A stretch of 64,000 nt of DNA from Trinickia dinghuensis (lineage in GTDB: Bacteria > Pseudomonadota > Gammaproteobacteria > Burkholderiales > Burkholderiaceae), in the NCBI RefSeq assembly GCF_003367175.1, contig NZ_QRGA01000007.1, positions 171,060 to 235,059 on the forward strand, in the 5' to 3' direction. Position 1 is the stretch's first letter; every line of letters begins with the position of its first letter. Shown here one piece after another: positions 16,318-25,493 of this stretch. The notes under the pieces were generated by a model. It had not been told where the DNA came from, made no database searches, and saw only the letters and a list, made by a program, of their open reading frames with translations. The position numbers and the translations under genes are program-made.

Positions 16318-17967
16318 TCAGACGAGCTGCGGCGGGTAAGTAGGCAACTCGACCATTTCGACCACGCGACCGTTGATCGCCGTCGGCACGAGGTGAAAAT
16401 GGCCGGCGTTGTACAACACTCTTAGCGCCGATTTCGTGCGCGACGGCACCCACTTCATGTTCTTCGCCAGCGTAACGATTTCCGTTTCGCGGATACCGTT
16501 CACGCCGCGCCGACGCAGTTCCGCATGTACCAGCGGCAGCAGCACACCCGCGTCCTGCTCATCTTGGGGCGGATAGCCCGGATGACCCGACATGAATCCC
16601 GAGGGAGAAACGAGCAGCTCGAATTTGAGGACTCGCCGGCCGTTTTCGATGCGCGGCACGACTTGGGCGAAGCCCCGCCCACACACCCGAGTAATCGCCT
16701 TGGCCATTTCGGCCTTGCTCCACCCAAAGTTGGGCGCCAGCGCTTTGATATCAGATTCCCGGCAGCTTGGTGCATGCATCCCTGCGTGGCATGCGTGGCT
16801 ATACAGGTAATCCAAGAGGCGCAGCCCACGCTGCTCAGCTTCCGGCACCGGCTTAGGCGGAAAGACCGCCGCGAGCCAGCGTTCACCAAAAAACTCCGCG
16901 ATCGTCACGGCACGCGCCATCGTATCGGGCGACACAGCACCTTTATACCCCTCGAACACGTGCATGCAGCCCGCAATCCGGCGCGCGTTCGCCGCCAGGC
17001 GCACGGCAAACACGATCGTGTCACGCGCCGACAGCATTGCACTCGCCATGAACTTGAAGCGCTCCTGAGCTTGCCGCAGGACCTCCTCGGCATCCGGCTC
17101 AACCTTAATCTCCGGAAGACGGTTCGCCGGCGTATCCCTAAGCTTGATCTGGCCGCTCGCGATGAGTTCAGCAATGCGGTCGTCATAATCAAGCAGGGCG
17201 AACTCCGGTTGCTGCTCGCCGGCCCCCTCAATGGCAAGCTCGTCGCTCTCCATCATCAGAAGGCGAAACACGTAACCCGATTCGATTGCGATTTTTCCGT
17301 ATTCGTCGAGCCACTCGCGATTCTTGTCATCGTGCACGTTCACGCACGTGACGAAAATCGCGCTGTCCGGGGCGTTCTCGACAAGATCCTCATCGTCATC
17401 ATCCGCGCGATCGAACGGCGGCATATTACTGTCGTTCAGCTCGTTCAATTCGTCGAATGCACGGCTGAGAGGGTCCGCGAGATGGCCACGCCCTTCCGAC
17501 ATACTGAGCATTGACCACACCGCACCTGCGCGAATCTTGCGCAGCAACGTCGGTGGCCGCACGTTATTGAACAACCAGGGCTTCTTCCAGCCTTTCATCG
17601 CTTTGCGAATGGGAGCGATGAACCGGTCATGCGCTTCCGTCTTTCCGCTCAGACGGGCGCCAGCGAACCGAATATGCAGGCTGAGCGACGTCGATTTTCC
17701 GTTATGGCTGCGGATGCGGAAATTGCCCGAAACCGCGAACGAAACCTTGCCGAGCAGATTGGCTAGAGCCGCGCCGTAGCCAGCGCCGTAAATGGCGCGA
17801 CATTCGTGTGCTGCACGGTACATGCGGGGCGTCAGTGCGCTGATCGCTTGCTGCAACGAAGGTGCGACATAACCAGGCTGCAGGTGGTTCGCGGGCTGCG
17901 ACTGCAAGCCGAAATTGGGCGAGGGCATAAAGCCCCCGCCCGGTGGGTAGGCGGGGTAATTCATCAT
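16318..17967 (-). CDS. YfjI/DUF3987-like protein, 549 aa
   Basis: The N-terminus is Pro/Gly/Gln-rich and flexible. The body resembles the YfjI (DUF3987) family of mobile-element proteins, which are related to primase-helicase replication proteins. It has a SLHIRFAGARLSGKTEAHD segment near 93, a LLRKIRAGAVWSMLSMSEG stretch near 142, and a winged-helix-like C-terminus. Residues near 200 form an acidic run (DDDDEDLVE). Its ATG overlaps the stop of the next upstream gene (ATGA). It is likely a replication or maintenance protein of the integrated element. Confidence 0.65.
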   Translation of the reverse strand: MMNYPAYPPGGGFMPSPNFGLQSQPANHLQPGYVAPSLQQAISALTPRMYRAAHECRAIYGAGYGAALANLLGKVSFAVSGNFRIRSHNGKSTSLSLHIRFAGARLSGKTEAHDRFIAPIRKAMKGWKKPWLFNNVRPPTLLRKIRAGAVWSMLSMSEGRGHLADPLSRAFDELNELNDSNMPPFDRADDDDEDLVENAPDSAIFVTCVNVHDDKNREWLDEYGKIAIESGYVFRLLMMESDELAIEGAGEQQPEFALLDYDDRIAELIASGQIKLRDTPANRLPEIKVEPDAEEVLRQAQERFKFMASAMLSARDTIVFAVRLAANARRIAGCMHVFEGYKGAVSPDTMARAVTIAEFFGERWLAAVFPPKPVPEAEQRGLRLLDYLYSHACHAGMHAPSCRESDIKALAPNFGWSKAEMAKAITRVCGRGFAQVVPRIENGRRVLKFELLVSPSGFMSGHPGYPPQDEQDAGVLLPLVHAELRRRGVNGIRETEIVTLAKNMKWVPSRTKSALRVLYNAGHFHLVPTAINGRVVEMVELPTYPPQLV

Positions 17968-18311
17968 GTGCTCACCGTATCCTTCGCGTCGGCATGCGAC
18001 GTGTTCGCGGGTTTATCGGAGGCCACGTTCCTCACGGCCGGGTCTGCGGCCACGCCGCGCATGCGCTGAATCTTCAGCAGCGCATACAATTCCTCCGCTT
18101 CCTTTTTCGTCACCGACGGACCGTCGTGCTTACGGATCAGTGTCACGATCGCGGACCACGACCAGTTTTCCGCAAGAGCTATGTCAACCACATCAACAAA
18201 GGGTCCAAAGCGTTCCGCCTTGATCTGTGCGCGCGACTTCTTTCCACGAACGGCCAGCATCGCACCGGCGACGTCCGGCTTCGCGATTTCGAGATTGGAG
18301 TTTCTCGCCAT
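17964..18311 (-). CDS. Small island protein, 115 aa
   Basis: No family is recognised. Residues about 35-85 (a WSWSAIVTLIRKHDGP block followed by a charged helix, TKKEAEELYALLKIQR) look like a small helix-turn-helix or coiled domain, followed by an Asp/Ala-rich tail. It begins 10 bases after the preceding stop and overlaps the YfjI-like gene by ATGA, so it belongs to the same transcript. Confidence 0.6.
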   Translation of the reverse strand: MARNSNLEIAKPDVAGAMLAVRGKKSRAQIKAERFGPFVDVVDIALAENWSWSAIVTLIRKHDGPSVTKKEAEELYALLKIQRMRGVAADPAVRNVASDKPANTSHADAKDTVST

Positions 18312-18320
18312 ATTCGCCTC

Positions 18321-18740
18321 CTAGGATGCCACGCCGATGCGACGCTTACGCGCAAGCCACTTGCGACGATCGCGACCGGAAACCTGGCTCATATGCATCT
18401 CGTCCGCGCTCATTCGGCGCACGGACACTTCGCGCTTAATGTCGGCCAGCAACTGAACCTGCTCGGCGTTGTGAAGCTCGGCCAACTCCTGCTGATCGAG
18501 AAGCAGTCCCACGATTTCGTCGACCATGTCTTGAACTGAGGAGGTGACGATTTTCCGCACGATGTCATCGATACTTACACGGTCGTCTTTGCCTTGTTGA
18601 GAATCGCCCGCTGCGCGCGAATCCTCCTCTGCGCGAGGGGTCCCCGGCTTATTGAAGATGTCGCCGAAGATGTCTCCAAACGCCTCAATGAAGCTATCAA
18701 ATTCGGGCGCAGCGTCATTACACGTGGACGTTGTACTCAT
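18321..18740 (-). CDS. Small acidic island protein, 139 aa
   Basis: The N-terminal half is acidic and low in complexity (a FGDIFGDIFN repeat near residue 20, then Asp/Ser/Gln-rich). The C-terminal half is helical with a basic end (RDRRKWLARKRR). No family is recognised. It overlaps the AlpA-like gene by ATGA. Position and size suggest a replication or regulation accessory of the element. Confidence 0.55.
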   Translation of the reverse strand: MSTTSTCNDAAPEFDSFIEAFGDIFGDIFNKPGTPRAEEDSRAAGDSQQGKDDRVSIDDIVRKIVTSSVQDMVDEIVGLLLDQQELAELHNAEQVQLLADIKREVSVRRMSADEMHMSQVSGRDRRKWLARKRRIGVAS

Positions 18741-19030
18741 GCGATCTCCTTCACCTCGGGGCCATCGACCGGCACCGCGAAAAGTCTATCGATTTCGGCG
18801 ATCGGCCAAGCCAGCTTACGGTTTGGGAGGCGAACGGGGCGGATGCCCGCATAGTGGCCATAGATGCTGCGCGACTTCAACAGAGTCGCCGGCTCGACCA
18901 TTAACATAGAAGCGGCGACTTCGGTGCCGACGTGTGTGGGGCGGAAAGTCGCGTGGTGGGTGCCGAAGTGTTGCTCCACGCTGCGTTCGCTATCCGAAGT
19001 AATCGCTCGTGTCAGTGCAGTTTGTTTCAT
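18737..19030 (-). CDS. AlpA-like helix-turn-helix regulator/excisionase, 97 aa
   Basis: Residues about 34-85 match the small winged-helix domain of AlpA/excisionase proteins: EVAASMLMVEPATLLKSRS (helix-turn-helix), then GIRPVRLPNRKLAWPIAEID. AlpA proteins activate integrase or replication genes of satellites and integrative elements. It is the first gene of the minus-strand set and is divergent from the gene at 19216, so its promoter must lie in 19031-19215, where it could regulate both directions. Confidence 0.7.
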   Translation of the reverse strand: MKQTALTRAITSDSERSVEQHFGTHHATFRPTHVGTEVAASMLMVEPATLLKSRSIYGHYAGIRPVRLPNRKLAWPIAEIDRLFAVPVDGPEVKEIA

Positions 19031-19215
19031 TCCTTGACTCCTAGGTCCGAAAATGGCGTGCCGCGGCCAAGCGGCACCGCTTCTTCATCCCGCCTCCTCA
19101 CCGAACCTCTTGGATCCGTATAAATCAGCGGTTGGGGCGAATTTCGCCACGCGTCCCCGTCCTCTGCCACAATTTGTCCGCATTTGTCCGGCACAACCTA
19201 CATTGGAAGAGGAGC

Positions 19216-20799
19216 ATGAGAAAGAAATACGGGACGCCGGCCGAGAAGCTGCTCGACCTCAACATTCGGACCAGAGCGCGCGCCAGGGCCTACCTAGTCA
19301 AGACAACTTGGAGCCCTATGGAAGCCGCTTTGCTGCTCTCCGGCATTCTTCCATCCGCACGATGGAAGCCGCCCATGATCTCGAGACGAAATGGCTTAAA
19401 ACCGATTTCCTACTCCGACGTTTTCGACGAACTCCGCGCCTCAATGAGCGCGCCGGAGGGCGGCCTCGACGACGAAATGGTTTTTCCGCAATCGCAGCGC
19501 TTTGACAATGCGCACAATGTGCTGGTGCTTTGGGATCAGATCTGTGCGGCCGGCCATACCCATCTTGTCGGTACGGCTCCGAAGGACTATGTGGCGCTCC
19601 TGCTGCACATGAGCCGTGAGAACTATGTCTGGTTGCCCGAGTCGCGATGGCTCAATGCGTTTGCGAATCAGTTCCAAGTCATTGAACCCTACGCACTTAC
19701 GGACATTCCGAGAGACATCCTCAATCAACTGGAGGCACAAGCGGGCAAGAAGCCACTGCTCATGCCTAAACACAAACTCGGTAGGTTTGTCGAAGATGCG
19801 TGGAATCAAAGTACCAGCACTGGCGGGGCTTCGACAGATCCCGACGCAGTCCTTACTTTGCTTGCTGCGATGATTGAGGAAAATAAGATATCGGGAGTTT
19901 ACTTCGGAAAAGGCTATAGCTACTCTCATGGTGCGGACCTACATTACATCCACGATAAAGAAGAGCGCACGATAAAGCGAGAATCATTAGCTCGTCAGCT
20001 GAGACGTGTGTGCAAGAAGATTCACCAAAACCATAACACTGGCGCACCGACAGAGCGATTCGACGAAGGACATGTACCGTTTATAAGAAAAGTTCGAGTT
20101 AATGAAAATATAATCAATAAACTTACCGACCCTTCACAGCTGAATGACATCGCTCGTGAACTCCTCATGGAGGTCGTTCAGCACCTTAGACGGGTATGTA
20201 TCCGTTCTGAAGGATGGGATCGTGCGCGCGCTATCGTTGTGGGGGCAATCGTTAGACTGACGAAACTGCTGAGCACTCTCTACATGGTAGCCGCTTCACA
20301 GACGCCTGGCATGATCACATTGATTGGCAGCATGGCAATCGAGACTATTGCCGATATCAAATATCTCATCAAGGAGTTCAATGCCGATCTGATTGACAAG
20401 TATGTAAGGTACTCTGTACAGGATATGCTCTCAACTCCAGGAGATTGGGGCGACCTTAGTTCATTACAGAGGGCGATGGCGATTGAGCTTAAAGAGGAAT
20501 TTCGCCTCTCACTGGCGGAGATGCCACGATTCGTGCACGGATCCCTGGGCGATTCCTACAAGTTTCATCTATGTAAAACGGAGAACGGCCGCTATCATGC
20601 CATTCTTCTAGGCATCGATGCCGAACCTCGGGTATTGTTATCCATGGGCACGCTCGCTCTTAGTATCGTCGAAGATTTTCTTCCATTTAATCATGATCAT
20701 CCGGAAATCAAAGAATTGAGAATCTCCGTTGTGGACCTTTTCGATCGATTGAAAAGGGCAGACCTACTGTTTGCCGCTTCGCTAAGAACTGGCCGGTAA
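19216..20799 (+). CDS. DUF5677-like protein of unknown function, 527 aa
   Basis: The ATG at 19216 is chosen because AAGAGGAG lies one to eight bases upstream; a longer form from 19132 lacks such a site. The N-terminal half is unrecognised. The region at about 320-420, with RARAIVVGAIVRLTKLLSTLY and AIETIADIKYLI, resembles the helical DUF5677 family. No signal or membrane segment is obvious. The region from about 19.8 to 20.7 kb is visibly more AT-rich than the neighbours, which fits recent transfer. It sits between the AlpA-like gene and the integrase relic, a cargo position. Confidence 0.6.
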   Translation: MRKKYGTPAEKLLDLNIRTRARARAYLVKTTWSPMEAALLLSGILPSARWKPPMISRRNGLKPISYSDVFDELRASMSAPEGGLDDEMVFPQSQRFDNAHNVLVLWDQICAAGHTHLVGTAPKDYVALLLHMSRENYVWLPESRWLNAFANQFQVIEPYALTDIPRDILNQLEAQAGKKPLLMPKHKLGRFVEDAWNQSTSTGGASTDPDAVLTLLAAMIEENKISGVYFGKGYSYSHGADLHYIHDKEERTIKRESLARQLRRVCKKIHQNHNTGAPTERFDEGHVPFIRKVRVNENIINKLTDPSQLNDIARELLMEVVQHLRRVCIRSEGWDRARAIVVGAIVRLTKLLSTLYMVAASQTPGMITLIGSMAIETIADIKYLIKEFNADLIDKYVRYSVQDMLSTPGDWGDLSSLQRAMAIELKEEFRLSLAEMPRFVHGSLGDSYKFHLCKTENGRYHAILLGIDAEPRVLLSMGTLALSIVEDFLPFNHDHPEIKELRISVVDLFDRLKRADLLFAASLRTGR

Positions 20800-20829
20800 C
20801 GAGCGCGGAACGATATCTCCTCGAAAAGT

Positions 20830-21570
20830 GCGGGTCGTCGCGCATCGGCTCCATCACTGCGGTCAGGCCTTCCACTACGCAGTTGCCACCCTGCACGCCG
20901 CCCGTGATGTCAACGCCGATTTATGCAGGGCGCCGGCGACCGAATTGGCGTACTCATTTCGCGTCGGTCACTGATCCCGCAAGGATCGGCGTGTCGCTCC
21001 GTGTCTTTGAAGGTTTTTCGGGCGCTTTTGTCGTGCGCACTGCACCGCGGTTGGCGCCGTTGTTATTCGTGCTGCCCCGCGCATTGAGGCTCGCAGAATG
21101 GACGAAGGTTGACCTCGGAGGGGCCAATGGCGCCATACCGTTTCCAAGACGAAGCCCGAGCATCTGATGCCGCTTGTTGCGCAGGCAGTCGAGACGTTGT
21201 GGAAATGCATGCGCTCACCAGCCAGTGGCGCTACGTTGTTCCCGGAACGTAACGGAAGAACGCCGATGAGGGGGCGCGACCAATGCAGCGTTGCAGCGGC
21301 TCGGCTACGACATCAAAACGGATATCACCGGCTATGGGGTTCGCGCAATGACGCGCACTATTCCCCATGAGCGTGTCCGCTTCCCTGCCGACGTCATCGA
21401 GCATCAACTGGCCCGCCGGATACCGATGTGCTTGGTAGCGCGTACAACCGCACCCGCTTTGTCGGCGACCGGGTCGCAATGATGCAGTCTTGGGCAGACT
21501 ACCCGGACCCTACATGGATCAGCTTAAAGCGGTTGGATACAAGGCCCAAGCGGTCGAGAAAGGTTCCAGG
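20830..21570 (+). pseudogene. Frameshifted P4-type tyrosine integrase remnant
   Basis: Short translated blocks in different frames follow the order of the integrase catalytic domain. GQAFHYAVATLHAARDVNAD (from about 20858) is followed by HFASVTDPARI, then FVVRTAPRLAPLLFVLPRAL, LRLAEWTKVDLG, HLMPLVAQAVETL, and TDITGYGVRAMTRTIPHE with the Arg of the His-x-x-Arg region. IEHQLARRI and SAYNRT close the series with the catalytic Tyr. At least three frame changes are needed, so the gene is dead. It lies next to the tRNA-Ala gene and points toward it. Confidence 0.8.
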
Positions 21571-22015
21571 CGGGCGAATTTTCGCGCGACCTGCGACGGC
21601 GATCAATGAAGACGATGCCATAAACACGTCGACTGTCCTGGGGGCAGGGGTGTTTTACGAAAGGGGGATTGGCAGTACTTGGGCGTCGAGACTGGCGGCA
21701 ACATGGAGCTGCAGCCGCTGGCGAATGGCCGCACCGAGAAGTTGAGGGCCGCAAGCATGGAGACCTCTGTCCTCGATCTACATGCATCATCGTGAAGGCC
21801 AGCACAAACGGTACTCGATTGAGCATTCGGCAAATCAACGACGCAATAGCAGAAGCCGGCCTTGCATCGCCGGACAACGACAGCAATCGTGACAAGAACG
21901 CACCTGATCCGTGCGAACCGTAAGCGGTCCCGCAGCTTTGCACGGCAGAAGGATCTATATGGATTCGGGTGGACCAAATCCGGTTACATGGCGGTTACAC
22001 GGACCGCAGAAACTG
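21571..22015. other. Island edge between integrase relic and tRNA, with GGTTACA repeats
   Basis: No intact gene is seen. GGTTACA occurs at 21982-21988, 21993-21999 and 22021-22027, and inverted at 22039-22045. Four copies within 64 bases directly before the tRNA 3' end could be integrase or excisionase arm sites, though the last two also form the tRNA terminator stem. Confidence 0.35.
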
Positions 22016-22046
22016 AAAAGGGTTACAGGAAAATCACCTGTAACCC
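22016..22046 (-). terminator. Terminator of the tRNA-Ala gene
   Basis: On the minus strand a perfect 10-bp stem (GGGTTACAGG / CCTGTAACCC) with a 7-base loop is followed by TTTT, 12 bases after the tRNA 3' end. Confidence 0.8.
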
Positions 22047-22057
22047 TTTGATTTTCT

Positions 22058-22133
<76 letters not shown>

Positions 22134-22191
22134 AACGAAGCTGTAATTCTGGCACGGGGCTATGGGGTTTGACAAGCCCCGTCCCATAAAA

Positions 22192-22207
22192 ACCCCTTCG
22201 AGGGCAA
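22192..22207 (-). terminator. Possible terminator of the cytochrome c gene
   Basis: On the minus strand CCCT-CGA-AGGG is followed by GTTTTT right after the stop codon at 22208. The stem is short (4 bp). A longer stem, ACGGGGCT / AGCCCCGT, lies at 22154-22182. Confidence 0.45.
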
Positions 22208-22576
22208 CTACTTAGCGGTGGTGGGCGCTCCGGCCAGAACCCAGGCGACGACGGTATGAATATCGGCGTCGCTCATGCGGGGGTGGGAGGGCATGGGGAT
22301 CACGCCCCAGACGCCGGAGCCGCCATCCCGCACCTTCTTCTCGAGCGTCGCCTGCGCCCCGCCATCGCCCTTGTACTTCGCGGAAATCTCCCGAAACCCA
22401 GGCCCGACGAGCTTCCGATCGAGGGTATGGCATCCCAAGCAGGCGTTCTGCTTGGCGATTTCATACCCGGCGGGCGCGGAGGCAGCCAAAACCGCCCCCG
22501 ACCAGCCCGCCACGAGCACAGCAACCGAGCCCGCCACCACGGCAACCCGCAACCTAAAACCCAGCAGCCCCATCAC
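22208..22576 (-). CDS. Class I c-type cytochrome (c551/c552-like), periplasmic
   Basis: The 122-aa precursor has an N-terminal signal peptide (cleaved near residue 32) and the heme attachment site CLGCH (Cys46, Cys49, His50). Met95 in IPMPSH is the likely second iron ligand. It is a small periplasmic electron carrier. Its ATG overlaps the stop of the BON lipoprotein gene by 4 bases, so it is the distal gene of a minus-strand operon with yraN, diaA and the BON gene. Confidence 0.9.
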   Translation of the reverse strand: MMGLLGFRLRVAVVAGSVAVLVAGWSGAVLAASAPAGYEIAKQNACLGCHTLDRKLVGPGFREISAKYKGDGGAQATLEKKVRDGGSGVWGVIPMPSHPRMSDADIHTVVAWVLAGAPTTAK

Positions 22577-23373
22577 TGCACCGTCCCGTTGCTTCCAGGA
22601 TGAACCTGCGTCGAATTACTGACCGGCGCCGGCGTCGACGAATCCAGCGGCTGCTCCGTCACCCCGCCGCCCATCGGCACCGCCCCCACCGTCGGCTGGG
22701 GTTCCGTAGTCTGAGCCGAGCTAGGCGCTTGCGCCGCCTGCGACGCCGTAGCGGCCACAGCCTGCGCTTGCTCCGGCTGCACGTACTGGAACACCTTCAC
22801 GACGCTCATCACCCCAGGAACATTCGCCGCCACCGCAGCCCCGAGGTTCCCCTCTTGCTCCGTGACCAGCCCCATCAAATAGATATTCCCGTTCTCGCCC
22901 ACAACCTTGAAGTCGTTCGCCGAAATCCCCTTCTCCGCAACGAGCATCGTCTTCACGCGCGTCACGAGGTAAGAATCATTCGCCCGCCCAGAAAAATCGT
23001 TAATCGGCCCAACCTTGAGCTCATTAACGATCGCCTCGACGTCCCCGACGCCGCGCGCAATCTGCTCCGCCTGCTGCTTAGCGGCATCCGACGGCACTTC
23101 CCCCGTCAGCAGCACTCGACGATTAAAAACCGTCACATCCACATGCGACGTATCCCCAAGCTGATTAGCAATCTGGGAATACGCCTTGACCTGAATCTCC
23201 CGATCCGCCGTCTGCGTCCCGAGCGTGCGTCGATCGGTCGCCATCAGCGCCCCGCCGCCCGCCGCGGCGCCCAGCGCCAGCACACACCCTTGCAACGAAG
23301 TAATCAAAGCCGCCGCCGTAGCCGCCGCCAGCGTTCCCCGAACAAGCGTCTTCACGACGCGATTTGCTCTCAT
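22573..23373 (-). CDS. BON-domain outer-membrane lipoprotein (DolP/YraP type)
   Basis: The 266-aa precursor has a lipoprotein signal with lipobox LQGC (Cys30). Two BON domains follow (about 65-130 and 142-215), with the typical GEVPSDAAKQQAEQIAR and GLVTEQEGNL segments. A Pro/Ser/Thr-rich tail of about 50 residues follows. DolP/YraP-type proteins support outer-membrane integrity. The start at 23373 is the Met before the signal; a 34-residue extension would overlap the diaA end. The order next to diaA and yraN is the usual one in this group. Confidence 0.9.
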   Translation of the reverse strand: MRANRVVKTLVRGTLAAATAAALITSLQGCVLALGAAAGGGALMATDRRTLGTQTADREIQVKAYSQIANQLGDTSHVDVTVFNRRVLLTGEVPSDAAKQQAEQIARGVGDVEAIVNELKVGPINDFSGRANDSYLVTRVKTMLVAEKGISANDFKVVGENGNIYLMGLVTEQEGNLGAAVAANVPGVMSVVKVFQYVQPEQAQAVAATASQAAQAPSSAQTTEPQPTVGAVPMGGGVTEQPLDSSTPAPVSNSTQVHPGSNGTVQ

Positions 23374-23398
23374 CAACGAACTCCCCTTCGAATCGAAG

Positions 23399-23986
23399 TC
23401 AATCTTCCCCGAGCAACATGGCATCGATGCCGTCGCACAAGCAGTGGATCGCCAGCAGGTGTACTTCGTGAACACGCGCCGCCCGCTGCGACGGCACGCA
23501 AATCTGAATATCGGTATCGGCCAGCGATTCGCCCACCTTGCCGCCGCCGTAGCCCGTCAACGCGATCACGAACATCTCGCGCTCGTGCGCCTCGACGATC
23601 ACCTCGAGCAAGTTGGCCGCATCCCCCTGCGCGGCCACCACGAGCAGCACATCCCCCGCATGCCCCAGCGCACGAAGCTGCTTGGCGTACACGGAATCGA
23701 ACGCCCCACCCGCGCCCAGCGCGGTCAGCACCGTGGAATCGGCCGTCAACGCGATCGCCGGCAAGCTCGGACGCTCGCGCTCGAAGCCCGCGGTGAGCTG
23801 CGCGGCGAAGCGCTGCGCGTCGGCCGCGCCCGCGCCGTTGCCGCACGCGAAAATCCGGTTGCCGTTCGCCAGCGCGCCGAACATCGTGTCGATGGCGGCG
23901 GCGATCGGCATCGAAAGCGCGTCGAGCGCCTCGAGTTTCAATGCCGCGCTTTCGCGAAAATGCTGTTGAATTCGTTCGACTGACAT
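23399..23986 (-). CDS. diaA: SIS-domain protein DiaA / phosphoheptose isomerase-like
   Basis: The 195-aa protein is a single SIS domain. The sugar-phosphate-binding loop FACGNGAGAADAQRFAAQL is near residues 47-65 and a second part is GDVLLVVAAQGDA. Members are GmhA isomerases or DiaA, which binds DnaA and promotes replication initiation. The location between yraN and a BON lipoprotein gene is the DiaA context in beta- and gammaproteobacteria. The Met at 23986 starts at the family's normal N-terminus. Confidence 0.85.
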   Translation of the reverse strand: MSVERIQQHFRESAALKLEALDALSMPIAAAIDTMFGALANGNRIFACGNGAGAADAQRFAAQLTAGFERERPSLPAIALTADSTVLTALGAGGAFDSVYAKQLRALGHAGDVLLVVAAQGDAANLLEVIVEAHEREMFVIALTGYGGGKVGESLADTDIQICVPSQRAARVHEVHLLAIHCLCDGIDAMLLGED

Positions 23987-24079
23987 CGTTTCTCTGCTCT
24001 GACGGCCCCGCCGATGCGCAGCCGTATCATCAGCGCGCAAGTTTAGCGCAATCGCCTTGCACGCCCGCACGTTTTACTT

Positions 24080-24514
24080 TCAGTTGCAGTCTTCCCGAAA
24101 GGCGTCGCGCAGCCACACGAGCCGCTTCCCCTCGAACACGACGGCGTCGAACCGGCACGGGCTCGCGTCCCCGCCCCGAGTCGCCAAAAAGTACCGCGCC
24201 GCCAACAGCAATCGCCGCTGCTTATGGGCGCCGATGCTCGCCGCCGCCCCGCCGTAACGGCCACCGGCCCGCGCGCGCACTTCGACGAAAACCAGCGCGC
24301 CGTCCCGGTCGCGCATGACGAGATCGATCTCCCCGCCGCGGCATGTCGCGTTGCGCGCCACCAAGTGCATGCGCTGCCGCTGCAGGAATTCGAGCGCCTG
24401 CGCCTCGAACGCGGTTCCTATGCGTTTCGACTCTCCCCGCCCGGAAAAGTTGTCACACCAATCGAAACCGCTCCCTCCCGGCGGCCGCGACGCCCTGCCC
24501 TGCGCCGTTGTCAT
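24080..24514 (-). CDS. yraN: YraN family endonuclease-like protein
   Basis: The 144-aa protein has the UPF0102 core. It shows [20 protein letters not shown], then [15 protein letters not shown] with the catalytic-like Glu-Ile-Asp, and LVFVEVRAR, the pattern of Holliday-junction-resolvase-like nucleases. The function is not firmly known. The start at 24514 is upstream of the conserved core; the first 30 residues are not conserved. It is divergent from rsmI (56 bases between start codons), the usual arrangement. Confidence 0.88.
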   Translation of the reverse strand: MTTAQGRASRPPGGSGFDWCDNFSGRGESKRIGTAFEAQALEFLQRQRMHLVARNATCRGGEIDLVMRDRDGALVFVEVRARAGGRYGGAAASIGAHKQRRLLLAARYFLATRGGDASPCRFDAVVFEGKRLVWLRDAFREDCN

Positions 24515-24569
24515 CCGTGGCACGTGGCACAATGACGGCCTTCCCTCGCTCGTTCGCGTCTCTCGCTTC

Positions 24570-25451
24570 ATGTCCGACCTCCTCGATCTCGCGCAGCGGC
24601 AGCAATATCCGTCCGCCACGCTGTACGTCATTGCGACGCCGATCGGCAATGCCGCCGACATCACCCTGCGCGCGCTGCACGTGCTCGGTCTCGTCGATCG
24701 CGTCGCAGCCGAGGACACGCGCAATACGGGGCAGCTGCTCGGCCTCTACGGCATCTCGAAGCCGCTGCTGGCCGTGCACGAGCACAACGAACGAGAGGCC
24801 GCCGGGCGCATCGTCGATTGCCTGCGCGCCGGCGAACGCGTCGCCTATGTCTCCGATGCCGGCACGCCCGGCGTGTCGGACCCGGGCGCCAAGCTCGTCG
24901 ACGCCGTTCGCGAAGCGGGCTTCGCCGTCGTGCCGCTGCCCGGCGCGAGCGCGGTGACCACTGCCGTTTCCGCCGCCGGCGATTTTGTCGGCTCGTTCTC
25001 GTTCCTCGGCTTCCTGCCGACGAAGGCCAAGCAGCGCGCCTCCCATTTGCAAACGCTCGTTGCGCATCCTCATGCGATGGCCTTCTATGAAGCGCCCCAT
25101 CGCATCGTCGAAACCGTGCAAGCGCTGGCCGATACGCTCGGCGGCGACCGGCAACTGCTGATTGCACGCGAATTGACGAAACTACATGAGGCCATTCACC
25201 GCTGCACCTTGGCCGAAGGGCCAACGTGGCTCGCCGCCGATCCGAATCGGCAGCGCGGGGAGTTCGTGCTGGTTGTGGAAGGGGCGCCGGTGCGGGAGGA
25301 ACAGGATGAGACGGCGCATGATGCGCTGTTGTCGTTGCTGCTCGAAGAGGTCTCGGTCAGCACCGCGGCTCGGCTCGCGGCTTCAATTACGGGTGCGTCT
25401 CGGAATTCGCTTTATTCGCGGGCGTTGGAACTGTCGAAACGCGATAGCTGA
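24570..25451 (+). CDS. rsmI: 16S rRNA 2'-O-methyltransferase RsmI
   Basis: The 293-aa protein methylates the ribose of C1402 in 16S rRNA with SAM. Visible tetrapyrrole-methylase-fold motifs are [19 protein letters not shown] near the start, [25 protein letters not shown], and [11 protein letters not shown]. The ATG at 24570 fits the family start; upstream codons in the frame lie in the yraN gene. It is transcribed away from yraN. Confidence 0.95.
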   Translation: MSDLLDLAQRQQYPSATLYVIATPIGNAADITLRALHVLGLVDRVAAEDTRNTGQLLGLYGISKPLLAVHEHNEREAAGRIVDCLRAGERVAYVSDAGTPGVSDPGAKLVDAVREAGFAVVPLPGASAVTTAVSAAGDFVGSFSFLGFLPTKAKQRASHLQTLVAHPHAMAFYEAPHRIVETVQALADTLGGDRQLLIARELTKLHEAIHRCTLAEGPTWLAADPNRQRGEFVLVVEGAPVREEQDETAHDALLSLLLEEVSVSTAARLAASITGASRNSLYSRALELSKRDS

Positions 25452-25493
25452 GCGTTAGCCCGATTACAGATGGCTTGCGTCGTCATCTAGAAG

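Noticed and set aside
22154-22182. Second terminator between tRNA-Ala and cytochrome c
   Set aside because: A good 8-bp stem exists, but no T-run follows on either strand; kept only as a note.
22600-23796. Long Arg/His-rich plus-strand frame
   Set aside because: It is the antisense shadow of the BON and diaA genes, with composition typical of GC-rich shadows.
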